Source: Candidatus Obscuribacterales bacterium
GTDB lineage: Bacteria; Cyanobacteriota; Vampirovibrionia; Obscuribacterales; Obscuribacteraceae
Assembly (NCBI GenBank): GCA_019747875.1
Contig: JAIEQI010000126.1
Span: 62,001-126,000, forward strand
DNA length: 64,000 nt
Reading direction: 5' to 3'
In this document: positions 11,301-26,300 of the stretch, one piece after another
Layout of the letters: every line of letters begins with the position of its first letter
How positions within the stretch are numbered: the first letter of the stretch is position 1
The notes under the pieces: model-generated
Seen by the model: the letters and a program-made list of their open reading frames with translations, nothing else
Databases searched by the model: none
Told to the model about the DNA's origin: nothing
Made by a program: the position numbers and the translations under genes

Positions 11301-14300
11301 GTAGTTGCGGTGGCACCGCTGGCTGTGATGCCAGTGCCAATGGTGATGTTGTTGGTTGCGCCGCTTCCACTGGACATTGAGAGGGATGCTGTGGTGGAAG
11401 TGGTGTCTGCATTGAGCGCGATGTTGCCAGCCGAGCCCGTAGTGAGAGTGACAGTACCGTCTCCGTTAATAATGGAGTTGGCGATGATGTCGCCATTTGT
11501 GCCGCTGGTGATGTTGATGGTGCTGCCTGTGGACTTTGCCCCATTCAGCCCACCGATCGTGATGGCACCGCTACCGACCGCGGCTGCATTGTTGGTAATT
11601 GTTAGGGCACCCGAACTGGAGACGTTGTTGGCTGTGAGGTTGCCACCAGTTGTAACCAACAAATCAAGTTTGCCGCCAGTCGTTGAAACTGATGTTGCGC
11701 TGAGAGGTCCGTTGCTGGCCGTTAGCGAGACATTTCCTGTTGCAGAAATCGTATTCGCAGTTAATGACCCTGTGTTTGTAATGACACTGAAGTCCGTTCC
11801 AGTTCCAGTAACAGTGCCGACAATGCTATTGATGGCCACTGCTACTGCCGCTGTATTACCAAAGAAGCCAACTTTGCCTGTGGCTGACAGCAAGCCGTTT
11901 CCGGAGGAGCCTATGCTTACTTGCCCATTTGCTAAACTGTTGAAATTGAGGTTTGAGTTTGCGCCGGCTGCACGCAGTATAGCGCCAGCGCTATTCATGT
12001 TCACCTGCAATGCGTTGCCGCCTGCGCAGCAGCTCTGAATGTTGAGATCGGAGCCAGCACCTGTTGTTTCGATAATGCTGGTGCCGCTCATTGTAAGCGT
12101 ATTTGCACGAATTGTTGAAGCAACTCCAACACCGTTAGCCCGTATAAGTCCATTTCCGGTCAAGGTGAGTATGTCGCTTGAGGTATTTACAGCAGCGGCT
12201 GAAATAACCTGGCTTCCTGGGAAAGCTGCGCCGGGAACAGAGATGGTTCCACCAGGACATGCAACTGTTAACGATACATTGCCAACCGTTGATTGAATAT
12301 TGCCAACCGTCAGAGTGCTGTTGGCTTGTTGCAGGTTGATGGTGACGCTGGTTCCTGTTGCGAAGATGCGGCCAACCATATCACCGGTTCCTGCCGCGTT
12401 ATTTATGGCGGAAATCTGCTGACCGGCTGTCGGGGTCAAAGTGATGGTTCCGAGTGTTCCGGCTCCGGCATTGTTAGCGCTGATACTTCCTGCTCCACCA
12501 TTGAGGAGCATGCTCAGTGAGGAGGCAGCAGAATTGCCAAAGCTAATCGCACCGCCACTTCCAGCTGTCGCGGCGTTAGCTGTTATTGTGCCATTGATGA
12601 AGTTGCTGGCAGAGGATCCGCCGGTTGTAAGGGAATTACCATCATTATATGTGATCCCAATAGTTCCACCGCTGCCGGAGACCGCTGCATTCGCGCTGAC
12701 GTTTCCGCTGATTCGTATGAAGCCGCCATTGCTTCCCACGGTTGCACTGATGCTGCCGCCGTCGCCGGATGTGGCACCGCCGTTAGCGTTGAGTGATCCA
12801 GTTGCCAGGTTGCCACTGCCGAGTGCAGCTGATGAGAGTGTGATGCTGCCGCCCTTTGCACCAGCGCCGCCTATAGCTGTAAAGCTGCCGCTTGTGATCA
12901 GGCCAGCGGCCGCTGAGAAGTTGATACTGCCTGCCTTGCCACTAGTTGCTCCGCCATCAGCGCTGGCGCTATATGCGTTGGCGCCGGTGCCTATGTTGCC
13001 GCCTACACCCAGCGAGTTAGTAGATACTGAAATCGCTCCGCCGTCTCCGGTTCCAGCACCTTTGGCCAGGAACTGTGTAGACGGCGAGGAGATATTGCCT
13101 GCTGTAACAGTGATTGTGCCACCTACGCCATTGGCAAGACCTGAGGTGCTTATGGAAGAATTATTGAATGCGATTGCGCCGCCGTTATTGCCGTCAGCGT
13201 CGACGATTATGGATCCACCGGTCGCAGTACGCCCTTGCGCGGACAAATCAGCGGCTGCAGCAAATGACATGCCACCATTACTTCCGCCGCGGCCATCATT
13301 CTGGAAGGAGATAGAGCCACCGTCGCCGCCGGTTCCTCCGGCATTGGCAGTTACTGCACCACCAACGGAAATGAGACCGGTACTATTGTTGATTACCTTT
13401 ATCGTGCCACCTTTGCCGGTGCCGCTGCCAGACGCACTCAGTCCTGCCGAAAGCGCTACATTGCCATCTGTTGCCGTGGCGCTGCCTGTGAGATCGATCG
13501 TGCCACCGTTACCGTTTCCGAGTGCGTCAACACGCATGCCGGCCGGCGTATTAACCGTTATCGATCTACCTGCGCTTACTGTTATCTTACCGCCGCTGCC
13601 GCTGTTGACCGATCGTGCTTGTGCATTGATGGTACCGTTTGCAGTCCCGAACGTTAGATCACTAACAGCGCTGGTTGTGGTGATTGATACTAGTCCACCA
13701 TCTCCCGTCCCAGTGTCCGCGCCGTTAGCAGCTACCAGGTGATTGACTGCGGCGCCTACCGAAATCGATTTTGAACTAATAATAATAGAGCCACCGTTCC
13801 CGGTGGTGCCACTTGCACTGGCTGACAAATTGTCTGTGTCTAATTGAACCGCACCGGCGTTGGCCCCGGTGGAGAGCACCTTGATTGTTCCGCCATTGTT
13901 GTCTTTGGCGTCTGCAAATATGTTGGTACCACCAAGTGTGATGAGTCCTGCGCTTCCACCATTTCCATTATTTTGGATCAGAATGTTGCCAGCTTTGCCG
14001 GCAGAGTTGCCTGCCAAAATATTTGCCGATGTGAGAATCGTGCCGGTGCTGTCATTGATGATATTGATGTCGCCAGCCTGGCCGCTTGTCGTGCTGGTAT
14101 TCAATACCTGGGAAACCGTCAGATTTCCATTGGCTGCAGTTTGACTGGCTTTCAGGTTGATGTTGCCAGCAGTTCCGCTTGTTGCTAACGATGTAATGTT
14201 GCCGCCGCCAGTCAACAAAATACTCGTGCCGGCGGTTATGTCAACATTTCCGCCTGTTCCTGTGCCCCCGCCGCTGGTGATGGTGAATGAGCCAGGGATG

Positions 14301-17300
14301 GTGACGGCGCCAGTCGTCGCAGTGATACCCACCGCTCCACCGCCGGAGGCGCCAGAGCTGAGGAGCGAGACTGCTCCGGCCCCACCCGAGATCGATTTGC
14401 CAGTGACTCCAATGGTCCCGCCCGTGAATGCAGCGCCCAATGACCTGCTGTCCATTATCATTGTGCCAAGATTGATCGCGCCTGCAGTGGCACCGCCAGC
14501 ATTCGCCGTGATCGCTCCCCCGACACCGCCGGCAGCAGATGTCGTTATGTTCGCGTTCAAAGTGATGCCACCATTACTTACGTTGCCTGTGTTGGTGATG
14601 GTGACGGCTCCGCCTGTTCCAGAGTCTGCACCACCGGTGGTGGTTATTGTGCTGGTGTTGTTAACGGTAATGGCGCCTTGACTGTTATTCGTTATCGACA
14701 CCGCCGCGCCGCTGCCAGCGCCGCCGGCTCCGGTAGCACCGGATGCGGTGATGGACATGTTTGTGAGTGTGAGCGCACCGACTGCCGAAGCGTTGCTTGC
14801 ACTGAGAGTGACTTTGCCGCCGTTACCGCTTGTTCCAAGCGCGGTGGTCTGTATGCTGCTGCCGGCGGCAATCGGATTAAGCAAGAGGCTGCTTCCTGCG
14901 CTGATTGTCACGTCTCCACCGCTTCCTGTGCCTACGCCGGCCTTGCCCGAGGTGGATGTAACTACCAATTTGGTGGCACCTGAAGCATCGAAAGTTCCGC
15001 TGCTGGCAGTCAGTCCTATTGTGCCTCCACCGCCTGCAGCCAGACCGTTAGCTGATATCGTGTAGGCAGCTGCCGAAGTAAATGTGATGGAACTTCCACT
15101 TAGTGATATCGGTCCGCCGCTTCCTGCAACTCCCGCGTTCGCCTGGATGTTCAATCCACCAGGAGCACCGATAGAGATAGCCCCCGCAGTGCCGCCAACA
15201 AGTCCGTCAGCGTCGACGGTTATCGAGCCGGCACTGGCGTTCTGTCCAGATACATCGTATGTTCCACCGATAGTGATTCCGCCGTTGGCACCGGCTTTGC
15301 CGTCGTTGCGGACAAGTATAGTCCCGCCAACCCCTGCTCCCGCCGAGGCACCACCTTTTGCAGAAATGCCGGCTGTGCTGATGCTGCCTTGACTGTTGTT
15401 GATGACGTTGACTATGCCACCGGCACCGGTGCCAGAGCCGTCTACCGAAAGGTTGGGCGCGACAGTGAGATTTCCGTTGTTTGAGGCAGTGCTTGCGGTT
15501 AAGTCAATTCTTCCGCCCGTGCCATTGCCTGCAAGTGCTGCCGCGCTTATTAATCCGGCTGCATTGACCTGGATTGTTCTTCCGGCAGAAACGCTAACCG
15601 TTCCCCCCGAACCACCTGTAGTGCCGCCATCTGCAGCTAATGTCAGTCCCCCGACTCCAGCATTCATTATTATGTCTGAGCTAGCACCGGTTGCCGTGAC
15701 AGAAACTGTTCCCCCGTTACCGGTTCCAGTTAGGGCCCCTAGGGCTAGCAAGCTGTGCGTGACGGCGTTGCCGAGGTTTATGGCGGTACTGGATATGGAG
15801 ACTGAGCCGCCCTTGCCTGTAGCTCCAGAAGCACTCGCTGCGATCGCTGCTGCATTGATCGTTGTTGTAACTGAATTGACAGCGCCGCCGCTAACCGTTA
15901 TCGAGCCAGCGTCCGCTCCGCCATTGCCTGTTGCATTAAAAATATTGCCGGGTCCGGCGTTGGCACCAAGTATTATTGCGCCAGTGCCCCCTGCCCTTCC
16001 GTCATTTGTGATAACGATGGAGCCGCCTTTGCCAGTCGCTCCGCCGTTGGCAGACAGACTTCCTTGAATATCGATGGAGTTGGCGGCGTTGCTGTGATTG
16101 GTTATATTGATGGAGCCACCGGCGCCGCTTCCAAATCCATTGACGGATACCAGTGGTACTACCGTTAGGGTGCCATTTACTGCGTTTGCACTGGCGGTGA
16201 GATTAATGGTTCCGCCCTTACCATTGCCGCCTTGAGCTGCCGCACTTATGAGTCCTGCGGCATTGATTGCAAGTGAGCGTCCAGCCGATAAGGACACTTG
16301 TCCACCGTCGCCACCTGATATTCCAGCGTTAGCTGTGACAGTCAGTCCACCTGCTGAAAGAGTTATATCCGCGGTTGCTCCAGTGGTTGCAACGGTAACT
16401 TGTCCGCCATCGCCGGATCCAAGTGCTGCCGTAGCCCCGTTTGCGCTAATGGTATGCGCGCCGGCCAGTAAGGTTAGTGTGGTCCCTGAAATTCCAATTG
16501 TGCCGCCCTTACCCGCCGTTCCCGTTGCGTTAGCCAGAACAGTCCCTGAGTTCAAGACCAGATTAACCGCATTGGTGCTACCAGCGGAGACGGATATGGT
16601 ACCACCGGCGCCACCGCCTTGCCCGATTGCGCTGATAGTGTTGCCTAAACCTGTACCGAGTGTAATCTTGCCGGTTGCACCGGCAACGCCATTGTTGGTG
16701 ATATTGATCGAGCCGCCGGCTCCGGTTGTTCCACCGTCGGCAGTCAAATTACCGGCAATTGCAATCGCGGCTGCGTTGTTGCTGTTGTTGGTGATATTGA
16801 TCGTGCCGCCTTTTCCACTGCCGGCACCGTTAACGCTGATATTGGGATTGACTGTCAGGGTGCCATTGTTGCCAGCTACATTGCTAGCGATCATGTCAAT
16901 TTGGCCGCCATCCCCATTTCCAGTAGCAGTTGCCAGAACTCCGCCGGCATTAACTGTAAGATTATTCCCGGCTGTCAAATTGATGCGCCCACCACCACTG
17001 TTGCCCAGCAAAGCGCTCGCATTCAGACCGGTTCCCGCTCCTCCTCCAACAAGGAGGTTATTGGATGAGGTCACAGTGATGGTGCCACCTTTTCCTGAAC
17101 CGACGCCACCGGTAGCGGTTATGTTCAGTCCGGCAGGTCCTGCCACCGTGAGATCTCCAGCTGCCCCAGCTGCCGTAGTTGTTAAAGTTACGGATCCACC
17201 TGTGCCAACCCCGGCCGCTCCCGAAGGACCGTTCGCCTGTATATTGTGAACGCCTGCAGGGAATGTCATTGCTGACGCTTGTATGTTGACAGTACCGCCG

Positions 17301-20300
17301 CTAACTCCGGCTCCGCCAGTACCTGTTTGGTTGGCGCTTATTGTCGCGGAATTAACGGTAAGGTTGACTGTGTTGGTGGTTCCCAAAACTATGTCAATCT
17401 TTCCACCATTATTAGGATTGACACCGTTGGCATTGATGTTGCCAGACAGCACCACTGTACCTGTTGCACCTGCCACACCAGTGTTCGCGATTGATATGGA
17501 GCCTCCGACGCCTGCTCCGCTGCGTCCTCCAGTAGCGCTAATGCCAGCCCCTACCGTGATCGAGTTGGTAGCATTGCTATTATTCTTTATACTGACGGTG
17601 CCACCAAGTCCGGTGCCGGTGCCGTTGGCGGTCAGTGCGCTGCCTATGGTGACAAGACCGTTGGTGCCAGCGCTGTTGCTTCCTGTAATAGCAATGTTTC
17701 CACCATTGCTATTGCCTCCTTTGGCGCTTGCATCTAACGTTGTGAACAGGGCGAGGTTGGCTGTGCGATCAGCTGTGATGTTGATGTTTCCACCGATTCC
17801 GCCTGCAACGCCTCCTCTGGCTTGCAATACAAATGATGTCCCGGCAGGCGTGCTGATGTCTCCAGTCGCGCCCCCATTGGCGGTCAATGTGATAGTACCA
17901 CCGGCACCGCCTGCGCCGCCGGCAGTCGTGGCAGCATCGACAATCAGGTTTCGAACTCCGGCAGCTGCTGTTCCGGCTATAGATTTGCCGGTGATTGAAA
18001 TGACGCCATTACCGCCTGCTTTTCCCGTTGAGCTGGCTGATATGGTTCCCGCAGCTAGTGTGATAGTGCCCCCCGTCCAGGTTATCGAGCCGGAATCTCC
18101 ACCGCCGGTATTGTTGGCTTGCATATTACCGCCACCATAGGCGATACTGTTTGTGCCTGACAGATTAATGGAACCTGCTTTGGCGGCGGAGGCTGAGTTC
18201 GTTGTGATTAGGGCAGTACCTGTGTTCAGGTCTGTGCTGGCATTAATCCCGATCGTGCCACCGGTACCTGTGCCCGTGTTGTTGGCGGTGAATGCATAAC
18301 TGTTTAGAGTGACAGCTTTACCGTTTACAGTTATGTTGCCTGCTGTTGATGAACCAGAACTGTTTACGGAAGCATTAAAGCCCGCTGTAAAGACTACATT
18401 TCCAATTGGGGCAGCCGTTCCGGCATCTACGAGTATCACGCCACCGGCATTGGTGCCGGCGCCGGTTGCCGATATGGAGTTGCTGACGGTGATGCCATTA
18501 TTAGTGCCGGTGGCACCTAGGTTTCTCAAAGTGACTTGGCTACCTGTGCCCGTTATTTGACCGCCATTTACGCTAATAGCCCCGCTAACAGTGAAAGGCG
18601 TGGCAGCTGAGCTGGTGTTATTGGTTATAGAAACTATGCCCCCACGTCCACCTCCAACTGCATTTCCTGTAATCGATGAGGCGACTGAAAGACTTCCTGT
18701 AGTGGCAACATTGCTTCCCGTAATTGTGACAGTTCCAGCGTCGCTGCCACCGGTTGAACTTACGGTGATACTTCCTGGAAGATTGATACTTCTGCCACTT
18801 GTTATTGCGACCGTGCCGCCGATGCCGCTCACCTTACCACCGATCGCGCTGATCACGGCTGACCCGGTAGAGAAGTCAACGTCTCCAGTAGCACCGCTAG
18901 ACTGGATCGTGATACTGCCTGCAGCGCCGCTGCCCCCAACTGTTTGGCTGCCATTAGCTGTGAATGTTCTGGCACCGGCGCCGGCTGTCTTCACTGAGAG
19001 CCCCTGAACCGAGATGCTGCCACCGGCGCTAGCAGCCGCTCCTGTCCCGCTTACATTGAAAGTGCTTGCACCCGTAAAACTAATAGCTCCATCAACAGCC
19101 CCTGTGAAAGAATCAAGGACAATCTGACCACCTTTATTGGATGTTGTGCCGGTTGCAGAAAGCGTAGGCGCACCAGCTATAGTGATGCCCCCGTTCGCAA
19201 CTCCGGTTCCTGTGTTTCTTATCGTAATCGAACTGCCGACAGCGGCCAGCTCGCCGCCATTGGCTGTAATACTACCGCCTACCGTCAGCAGCCCGCTGCT
19301 GTTATTGGTTATGGAAACGATGCCACCGCGGCCGGTGCCAATACCGCTGGCTGTGATGGGCGCGTTTACTGTTAATATACCGGTATTAACGACATTGCTT
19401 CCAATCAATGTGACGTTGCCACCGGCGCTGTTGTTAGCCTGCGCTGAAGCACTGATGGTGCCGGCTGCAAGGACTAGATTCTTTGCTGCCGTAAGGTTTA
19501 TGATGCCTCCGGCTCCACCTGTAGCGGCACCGTTTCCGCCTAACGCATTGGCTGTCATGCTGCCAGTGGTGAAGAAATCGATATTTCCGGTAGTGGACTG
19601 CAGGGTAATGCTTCCGCCCTTTCCACCAGAAGCTCCTGAGGCTGTGAATGTTCTGGCGCCCGCCACTGTCGTGGAGCTTATGGAGCTCCCGCTGATATTT
19701 ATACTGCCCCCGTCTCCGGTAGCTCCGGCAACAGCAGAGCCGCTTACATTAAGAGTAACTACTGCTGGAAAGGTAATCGCACCAGGTGTCGTGCCGGAGC
19801 TGGCATCTATGGTGATAATCCCGCCCTGATTAGGACTAGCGCCCGTTGCTGTTAATCCGGCGTTGATGCTGATACCGTTATTGGTTGCACCAACACCTTT
19901 GTTAGTAATCGTAATTTGGCTACCGACTCCTGCAATCTGACCGCCGGTTGCTGATATTGCGCCATTTATTGTTAGCGGATTAACAGCAGCGTTGGTGTTG
20001 TTCGTAATTGCGACAATGCCACCACGACCGTTGCCAGCTCCATTGGCGGTTATTGGTGTTGTAAGAAGGAGCGAGCCACTAGCGCTATTACTTCCTGAAA
20101 TATTGACTGTTCCACCCACGTTATTGCCTGCCGTGGCATTTACATTTATTGTCGAGCCAGCTCCTCCAGGAAGAGTAAGACTTCGACCAGCGGCCAAAGT
20201 AACTTGCCCGCCGCCGCCACCAGCTACGCCGCCCACCGCGGTCAGGGCCATAGTTCCACTGCTGAAGTTGATGTCTCCGGTGGCGCCGACAGCTGTTAAG

Positions 20301-23300
20301 AGTACTTGCCCTCCCGGTCCGGATCCGCCTGCTGTTTGTGTGGCACTGGCAATGAATGATCTCAGTCCGACTCCAGCTGAGCTGATTGAGCTGCCTGTTA
20401 TGTCAATCTTGCCACCAGCTCCGCCGGTGTTGCCAGCGCCGCTAGCGTTAAAAGTGACTGCGGCAGGGAAGCTGATTGCACCAGGAGTTGCGCCTCCTGC
20501 GTTGACCGTGATGGTGCCACCGGCGCCGGTGCCGGCCGGCGCCGCACCGCTTGACCCGCGCACATCAATACCAGCATTAAGTATGATACCGCCATTGGTT
20601 ACCTTTCCAAGGTTGGTAATGGTGACCTGTCCGCCAGTGCCAGCCGTTGCCGTCCCGCCAATAGCGCTTATAGCCTTAAGGCTGATATTGCCGCTACTGT
20701 TGTTAGTTATATTTACGATGCCACCAGTTCCTGAGCCACCGGCATTAGCGAGTAAATTAACCGTGCTGGTCAAATTGCCGTTTGCGGCCGTGCTTGCGGT
20801 CAGATCGATTCTGCCGCCATTGCCTGCAGCTCCTGCTGTAACGCTTACATTTATATTGCCTGCATTGCCGATGGTGAGGGTTCGCCCGGCACTGATGGCA
20901 ACCTTACCTCCGTCGCCTGCCGTAGCCCCACCGATGGCGCGCAAAATTGTAGTTGCAGGCAGGATGATGTCAGCTGTTGCTCCAAGCGTCGTTATGGAAA
21001 TCGAACCGCCTGCGCCGCCGGCTCCGCCTGCTGTTCGAGCGCCGTCTGCCGTGAAGGTCTGGGCTGCTACTCCTGTAAAAGTGCTGCCGGAGACGGAAAT
21101 GCTTCCGCCTTTGCCGACTTTCCCAAGTGCAGACGCGTCCAAGGTTGGTGTCGTTATTGAAACCGCTCCAGGTGTCGCTCCGCTGGCGCTGATGGTGATC
21201 GTTCCGCCGGTGCCTGTTGTAGTTCCGGCGCCCGTAGCAGTGAACGTGGCTGAGCTAATGCTTATGCCACCATTTGCACCACCTCGGCCCAGGTTAGTTA
21301 TGTCGATTGTACCGCCAATACCTGATGTTCCTGCGTTTGCAGAAAGTGCCCCTGTAACGAGGATCGCGTTTGCAGCATTGCTATCATTCCTGAGTGTGAT
21401 GCTGCCGCCGTCGCCAGTCCCGGAACCGTTGGCGCTTATTGCCGGAGTTACCTTCAAGGTGCCGTTCGCGGCAGCGTTATTGCTCGCTTGCAATGTCACT
21501 TTGCCGCCGCTTCCGTTTCCTGCAAGGACGGAAGCATTTATCACCCCTGCAGCTTGCAAATCTATGTTGCGCCCTGTTATGACTTTGATAGTTCCGCCAT
21601 CACCACCGGTTGAGCCGCTGGTCGCTTTAAGGTTGAATCCTCCTGCAGCCATTGTTATGTCAGATGCAGCCCCAAGTGTGGTCAGAGTCACTGAGCCACC
21701 TTTGCCGGCTCCTGCGCTGCCGCCGTTCGCGCTATAGGTCAGCCCGGCTGCCCCAGTAAAGGTTGAACCGGTAATGTCCACCGATCCACCATTGCCACTG
21801 GTGCCAGCATTAGCGCTCACATTACCGAGAATTGAAACCGGACCAGCCAGAGCTCCTGAAGACTGAATCGTGACACTACCGCCGTTAGCAGCACCATTGC
21901 CATTTGATGTCACATTGACGCCTGCCGCAATCGAAATACCCCCGGCGCTTGCCACGTTACCATTATTCTGTATAAGGATTGTTCCGCCTGGAGCACCGGC
22001 TGCGCCACCGTTGGCGCTGACATTTGCATTCAGAGTCAAGGTGCCAGTACTGTTGTTCTGGATTGTGATTGTGGCTGGGGTTGCATTGCCTGACGATGCC
22101 GTGACTGTTGCGCCAGTGCCCAAGGTCAAGTTTTTGTTTGTTAAGACCTGGCTTGCCTTCAAAGTAATATTGCCGGCTGATGCTGAGGTCGAGGAACTGT
22201 TGAATCCTGTTCCGCCGTTGCCAACGGTGAAGGCACCGGCTGCCGAGATGTTGATGGCGCCACCATTGCCAGTGCCACCGGTGCTGGTAACTGATAAGGA
22301 CTTGCTGAATGCTATATCCCCGGTCAGTGAGCTCACATTGACTGTGCCGCCAGCGACACCACCGCTTGATTTTAATACGGAAACTATCGCGGCGCTTCCC
22401 GTGATACTTGCTGCGCTGATGTCGATCGTGCCGCCACTGCCGGTGCTTGAGCTGGTATCAACAAGTGCACTCTGGAGGGAAAGCGCACCTGATGTTGCGC
22501 CACCGGCATTGATGACTACTTGCCCGCCGGTTGTGCTTGTGCTTGTTGCAAGCAAATTACCTGAGATTGTCAAACCACCATTTGTGCCTTGGCCCAGGCT
22601 TGTGATTTGAATCTTTCCGCCGGTTCCAGTCGCTCCGCCAACAGCGCTTAATGCGGCGTTTATGGAAGTGGCGGCAGTGCTGTTGTTTGTAATATCGATC
22701 AAGCCACCAGAACCGTTGCCAACACCGTCAGCCTGCAGAACATTTGACACAGTCAAAGTACCATTTGTAGCTTTATTACTGGCGCTGAGGGTGATCGTTC
22801 CGCCCTTTCCGTTGGTACCGGTGGCTCCGACAGCGATGGTGCCGGCTCCGGCTATCGACAAAGTTCGTCCGGCCGACATCGTTACGCTGCCACCGTTACC
22901 ACCGTTGCCCGCGCCTGTGGCAGACGCGTTGAATCCGCCGCCACCACCTACGGTGATATCCCCGGTTGTACCACCGGCATTAATGCTAATAGTTCCGCCC
23001 AGCTTCGCAGCTCCTGCTGCGGCTCCGGCTGCGTTCGCGTTTAGGTTGAGAGGGGAACCGGCCGTTATAGCGATTGTTTGCGCATCGATCAAAATAGTTC
23101 CGCCTGCGCCAGAAGATTTGGCATTGGCATTGATTGTGCCATTGCCTAGTGACAGGTTTCCTGCGCTGGCGAGAATCTTTATGGTGCCGCCATCACCGGT
23201 TGCGGCCGTTGGACTGACGTTGAAATTGCTGACGACCGGAATTGTAAGATTGCCAGTGCTTTGCACAGTGATAAGCCCCGGTCCCGTATTCACGGAGGAA

Positions 23301-26300
23301 GCAATCGTTCCATTATTTGTAAGTGAGCCGCCATTCACGTTTAGAGTGATGGCGCGGTTTGAATTGATTGCTAAGTTCGCTGCAACCGATGTATCCCCGG
23401 CTGCTCCATTTACGGTTGTGATTACCGTGCCTGACGTAGCTGATCCGTTTAGATTGAGTGTGCCTGCAGCCGCCCCGGATAATGTGAAATTGATATCGAA
23501 GCCGCTATTGAGGTTGTCGATCGTAATGCCGCCGCCGGCAGTTTGAACCGTGGCCAGCGACGAGCTCGGTGTTTGAACCTGCAAGTCGCAAGCCGGGCAA
23601 ACGACTCCGGTATCGATGGCAATTGCGGTGGCTGCTTGGGTAGCTGTAATTCCGGACGCCGTTCCAAAGATCAAGTTTGGTGTGCGGAATTGTGCAAGCG
23701 TGCCATTGTTTATAGTCACAGTTTGATTGTTGGCAATGCTGATCGTACTTAAGCACGATTCTGCGAGGAACTGTGTTGTGCCTGCTGCGCCGGGATCAGC
23801 GCTTAAACTGTTATTAATAGCTAGTGTGTTCTGTTGTCCATTAGGCGAGGCTTCGAATTTTATGGTGCCCGCTCCACCACCGGTCAGCGTGTAAAGACCG
23901 CCGGTCCCGCTCAGCGTCAAGCCGGCTCTCTGATTGACGGTATTGGTGCTTTTTACATAAATGGATCCGGCTGCATTGGAGCTTGTGATTGTGCCTGAGT
24001 TTGACAATGTTCCGGCGCTAGCCCCTGCGGCAGCGTCGTCACCATTGACGGTAATTGTGATGTTCTTGTCTGACGAAAGTGTAACACCAGCCGCCACTGT
24101 TGTGCTTGCGCCTTTGTTGGTGGTCGTTTGCAGATCGGCACCGACAAAATTGATGTTTGCCGTATTAGCTCCCGCGCTCCTTGCAAAGGTCAGATTTTGT
24201 CCGTCTGACGTGCCCGTGGTCGGCCCTACCTTTAGCTGTCCTCCGGCGCCAGTCGTGAACGTGGCATTGCCACCGCCAGGAAAATCCTGTGCGGTGATGG
24301 TTAACGACTGAGAACCTACTGAGCCGGAATCGATCGTGACGATAGAAGCGCCGCTTGCCGTGAAGGCAGAGTTCAATCCCATATTAAGATTGGGGCTGCG
24401 TACATTGAGGTTGGCACCGCCGGCAACGATTTGATTACTATTGCGGGCCGTGTTTATATTTCCACCGGCACCTTCTGCGCGGAACTGCAGGGTCCTGCCC
24501 GCACCCGAGCCCAGATCGTAGTTGATGGCCGAAGTCAGATTCAGGGCGAAACCAGTTGCTGAGGCGATGTCTATCAAGGTAGCGCCACCGCCGCTTGTTC
24601 TAAGCGTTCCCTCGCCAAGCAAGTCCAATTGCCCGGGGCTTGTAATCGAGATCTTTCCCGCTGCTTTGGTGGATAGCGCTGTGCCATTGACTTGCACCGT
24701 AAACGCGCTTATGTTGACGTTGCCGGCGGCAGATGTTGTCAGCCCCTCGCCAATGTTTACTCGTCCAGCTGTGCCAGTCGCGCTGAGGTTAATGTCGCCT
24801 GTCGAAGCCGTTATGGTTCCGGCATTGAGTACTTCGTTGTTTGCTCTAGGGTCGATCGTCACGGTTGTGCCGACTGCATTGACCACACCTAAAACAGTGC
24901 CTACACCAACTGCGTTTCCAGATACATTTACTGATTGACCCGGCTGATTGAAATTGACTTGCCCCAATGAACCTGATACCGAGTTGGACGATATTTTGCC
25001 AGTCCCTTGTAGCTCTACGTTAAGAGGTGCCGCAGCTTTGTTTGTGAAAGTTATTGTGCCACCAGTGCCGGTGCCGGGAGCTTCGGCTAAGACGTTACCG
25101 CTAATGAAGTTTCTGGCGCCAACAGCTCCAACCAGCAAAGGCGAGCCAGCATTGGGTTCGCGGTAGCTGATATTAACAACTCCACCATTTCCATTTCCGG
25201 TTCCGCTGGCGTCGATGGATCCAGTAACTTGCAAAAAGGAGTTGCCGCTTACGTCAACTGTTGATGCCGCAAGATTTATTGTCGGTCCGTTTCCAGTTGA
25301 GCCGACGGTCGTTTTCAAGTTGGAAGCATCGATTATTAACGAACCACCGGAACTAATATCAACGGTTCCGCCATTAGCACCGGCAGCAGGTCCGGCATTT
25401 GCCGAAATTGTGACGTTTCCGTTGGCGCTGCCTACCGTGACGGTGCCAGCTGCTGTTGTTGTCGTTAGATTTATCTTGCCGCCAGAACCGCTTCCCGAGC
25501 CGTCTGCAACTAAGTTGAGTGTTCCGGCTCCGCCTACGTTAATGCCAGTGCCGATAACATTAATGGTTCCCCCGGTGAAATTTCCCCCTGCCGCGTTAGC
25601 ATTTAAGTTGCCGGCTGGAATGGAAATCGCTCCATTTGGACTGTTCAGGGTGATTGTCCCGCCGGCTCCACTGGTGGCATTGACCAGTAGGTTCGCTGGT
25701 GCTGACGCCCCGATACCACCTGTGCCATTGTTTGTTATGCTGATTTTCCCGCCGTTGCCGCTGGTGGTGCCGCCCTGGGCGCTCACCGTGCCTTTGATGC
25801 CGTTAGTGCTTGCGCCTGCTGAAATGTCAAATTGGTTCGTGCTATTTACTACAACCGTGATGTTGCCGCCAGTTCCAATTCCTTTTGCATTTGTAGCCAA
25901 AGAGCCGTTGATAAAGGCATCCCGGCCGGCTGTTAGATTGATAGTGGCGCCACTGCCATTGGTGCCTTGTGGTCCGGCGGTCAATTGTGCCGGTTGGATG
26001 ATAATGTCGCGTCCGGCTGTTAGACTTACGGTTCCCCCGTCACCGTTGGCGGAACCGGATGATCCTCCAAGCGCTGAAATGCTAAGATCGCCGCCGTTAG
26101 TGCCGACATTTATGTCATTCGTACCACCATTTGATGTGACGGTGACGTTTCCACCTTTTCCTGACCCTGCCGCGTCAGCCTTCAGATTCAGGACAACGGC
26201 GCCGCTAACGTTCACTCCAGAACCAATCAGGGAGATTGATCCGCCATCTTTCGTAGCGACACCGCTAGCGCTGGCATCTAGTGTATTAGCTCCAGCAGTA

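Noticed and set aside
1026-12000. CRISPR array hypothesis for the regular repeats
   Set aside because: Repeats are in-frame protein-coding, without unique spacers of constant size, and no cas genes are present.
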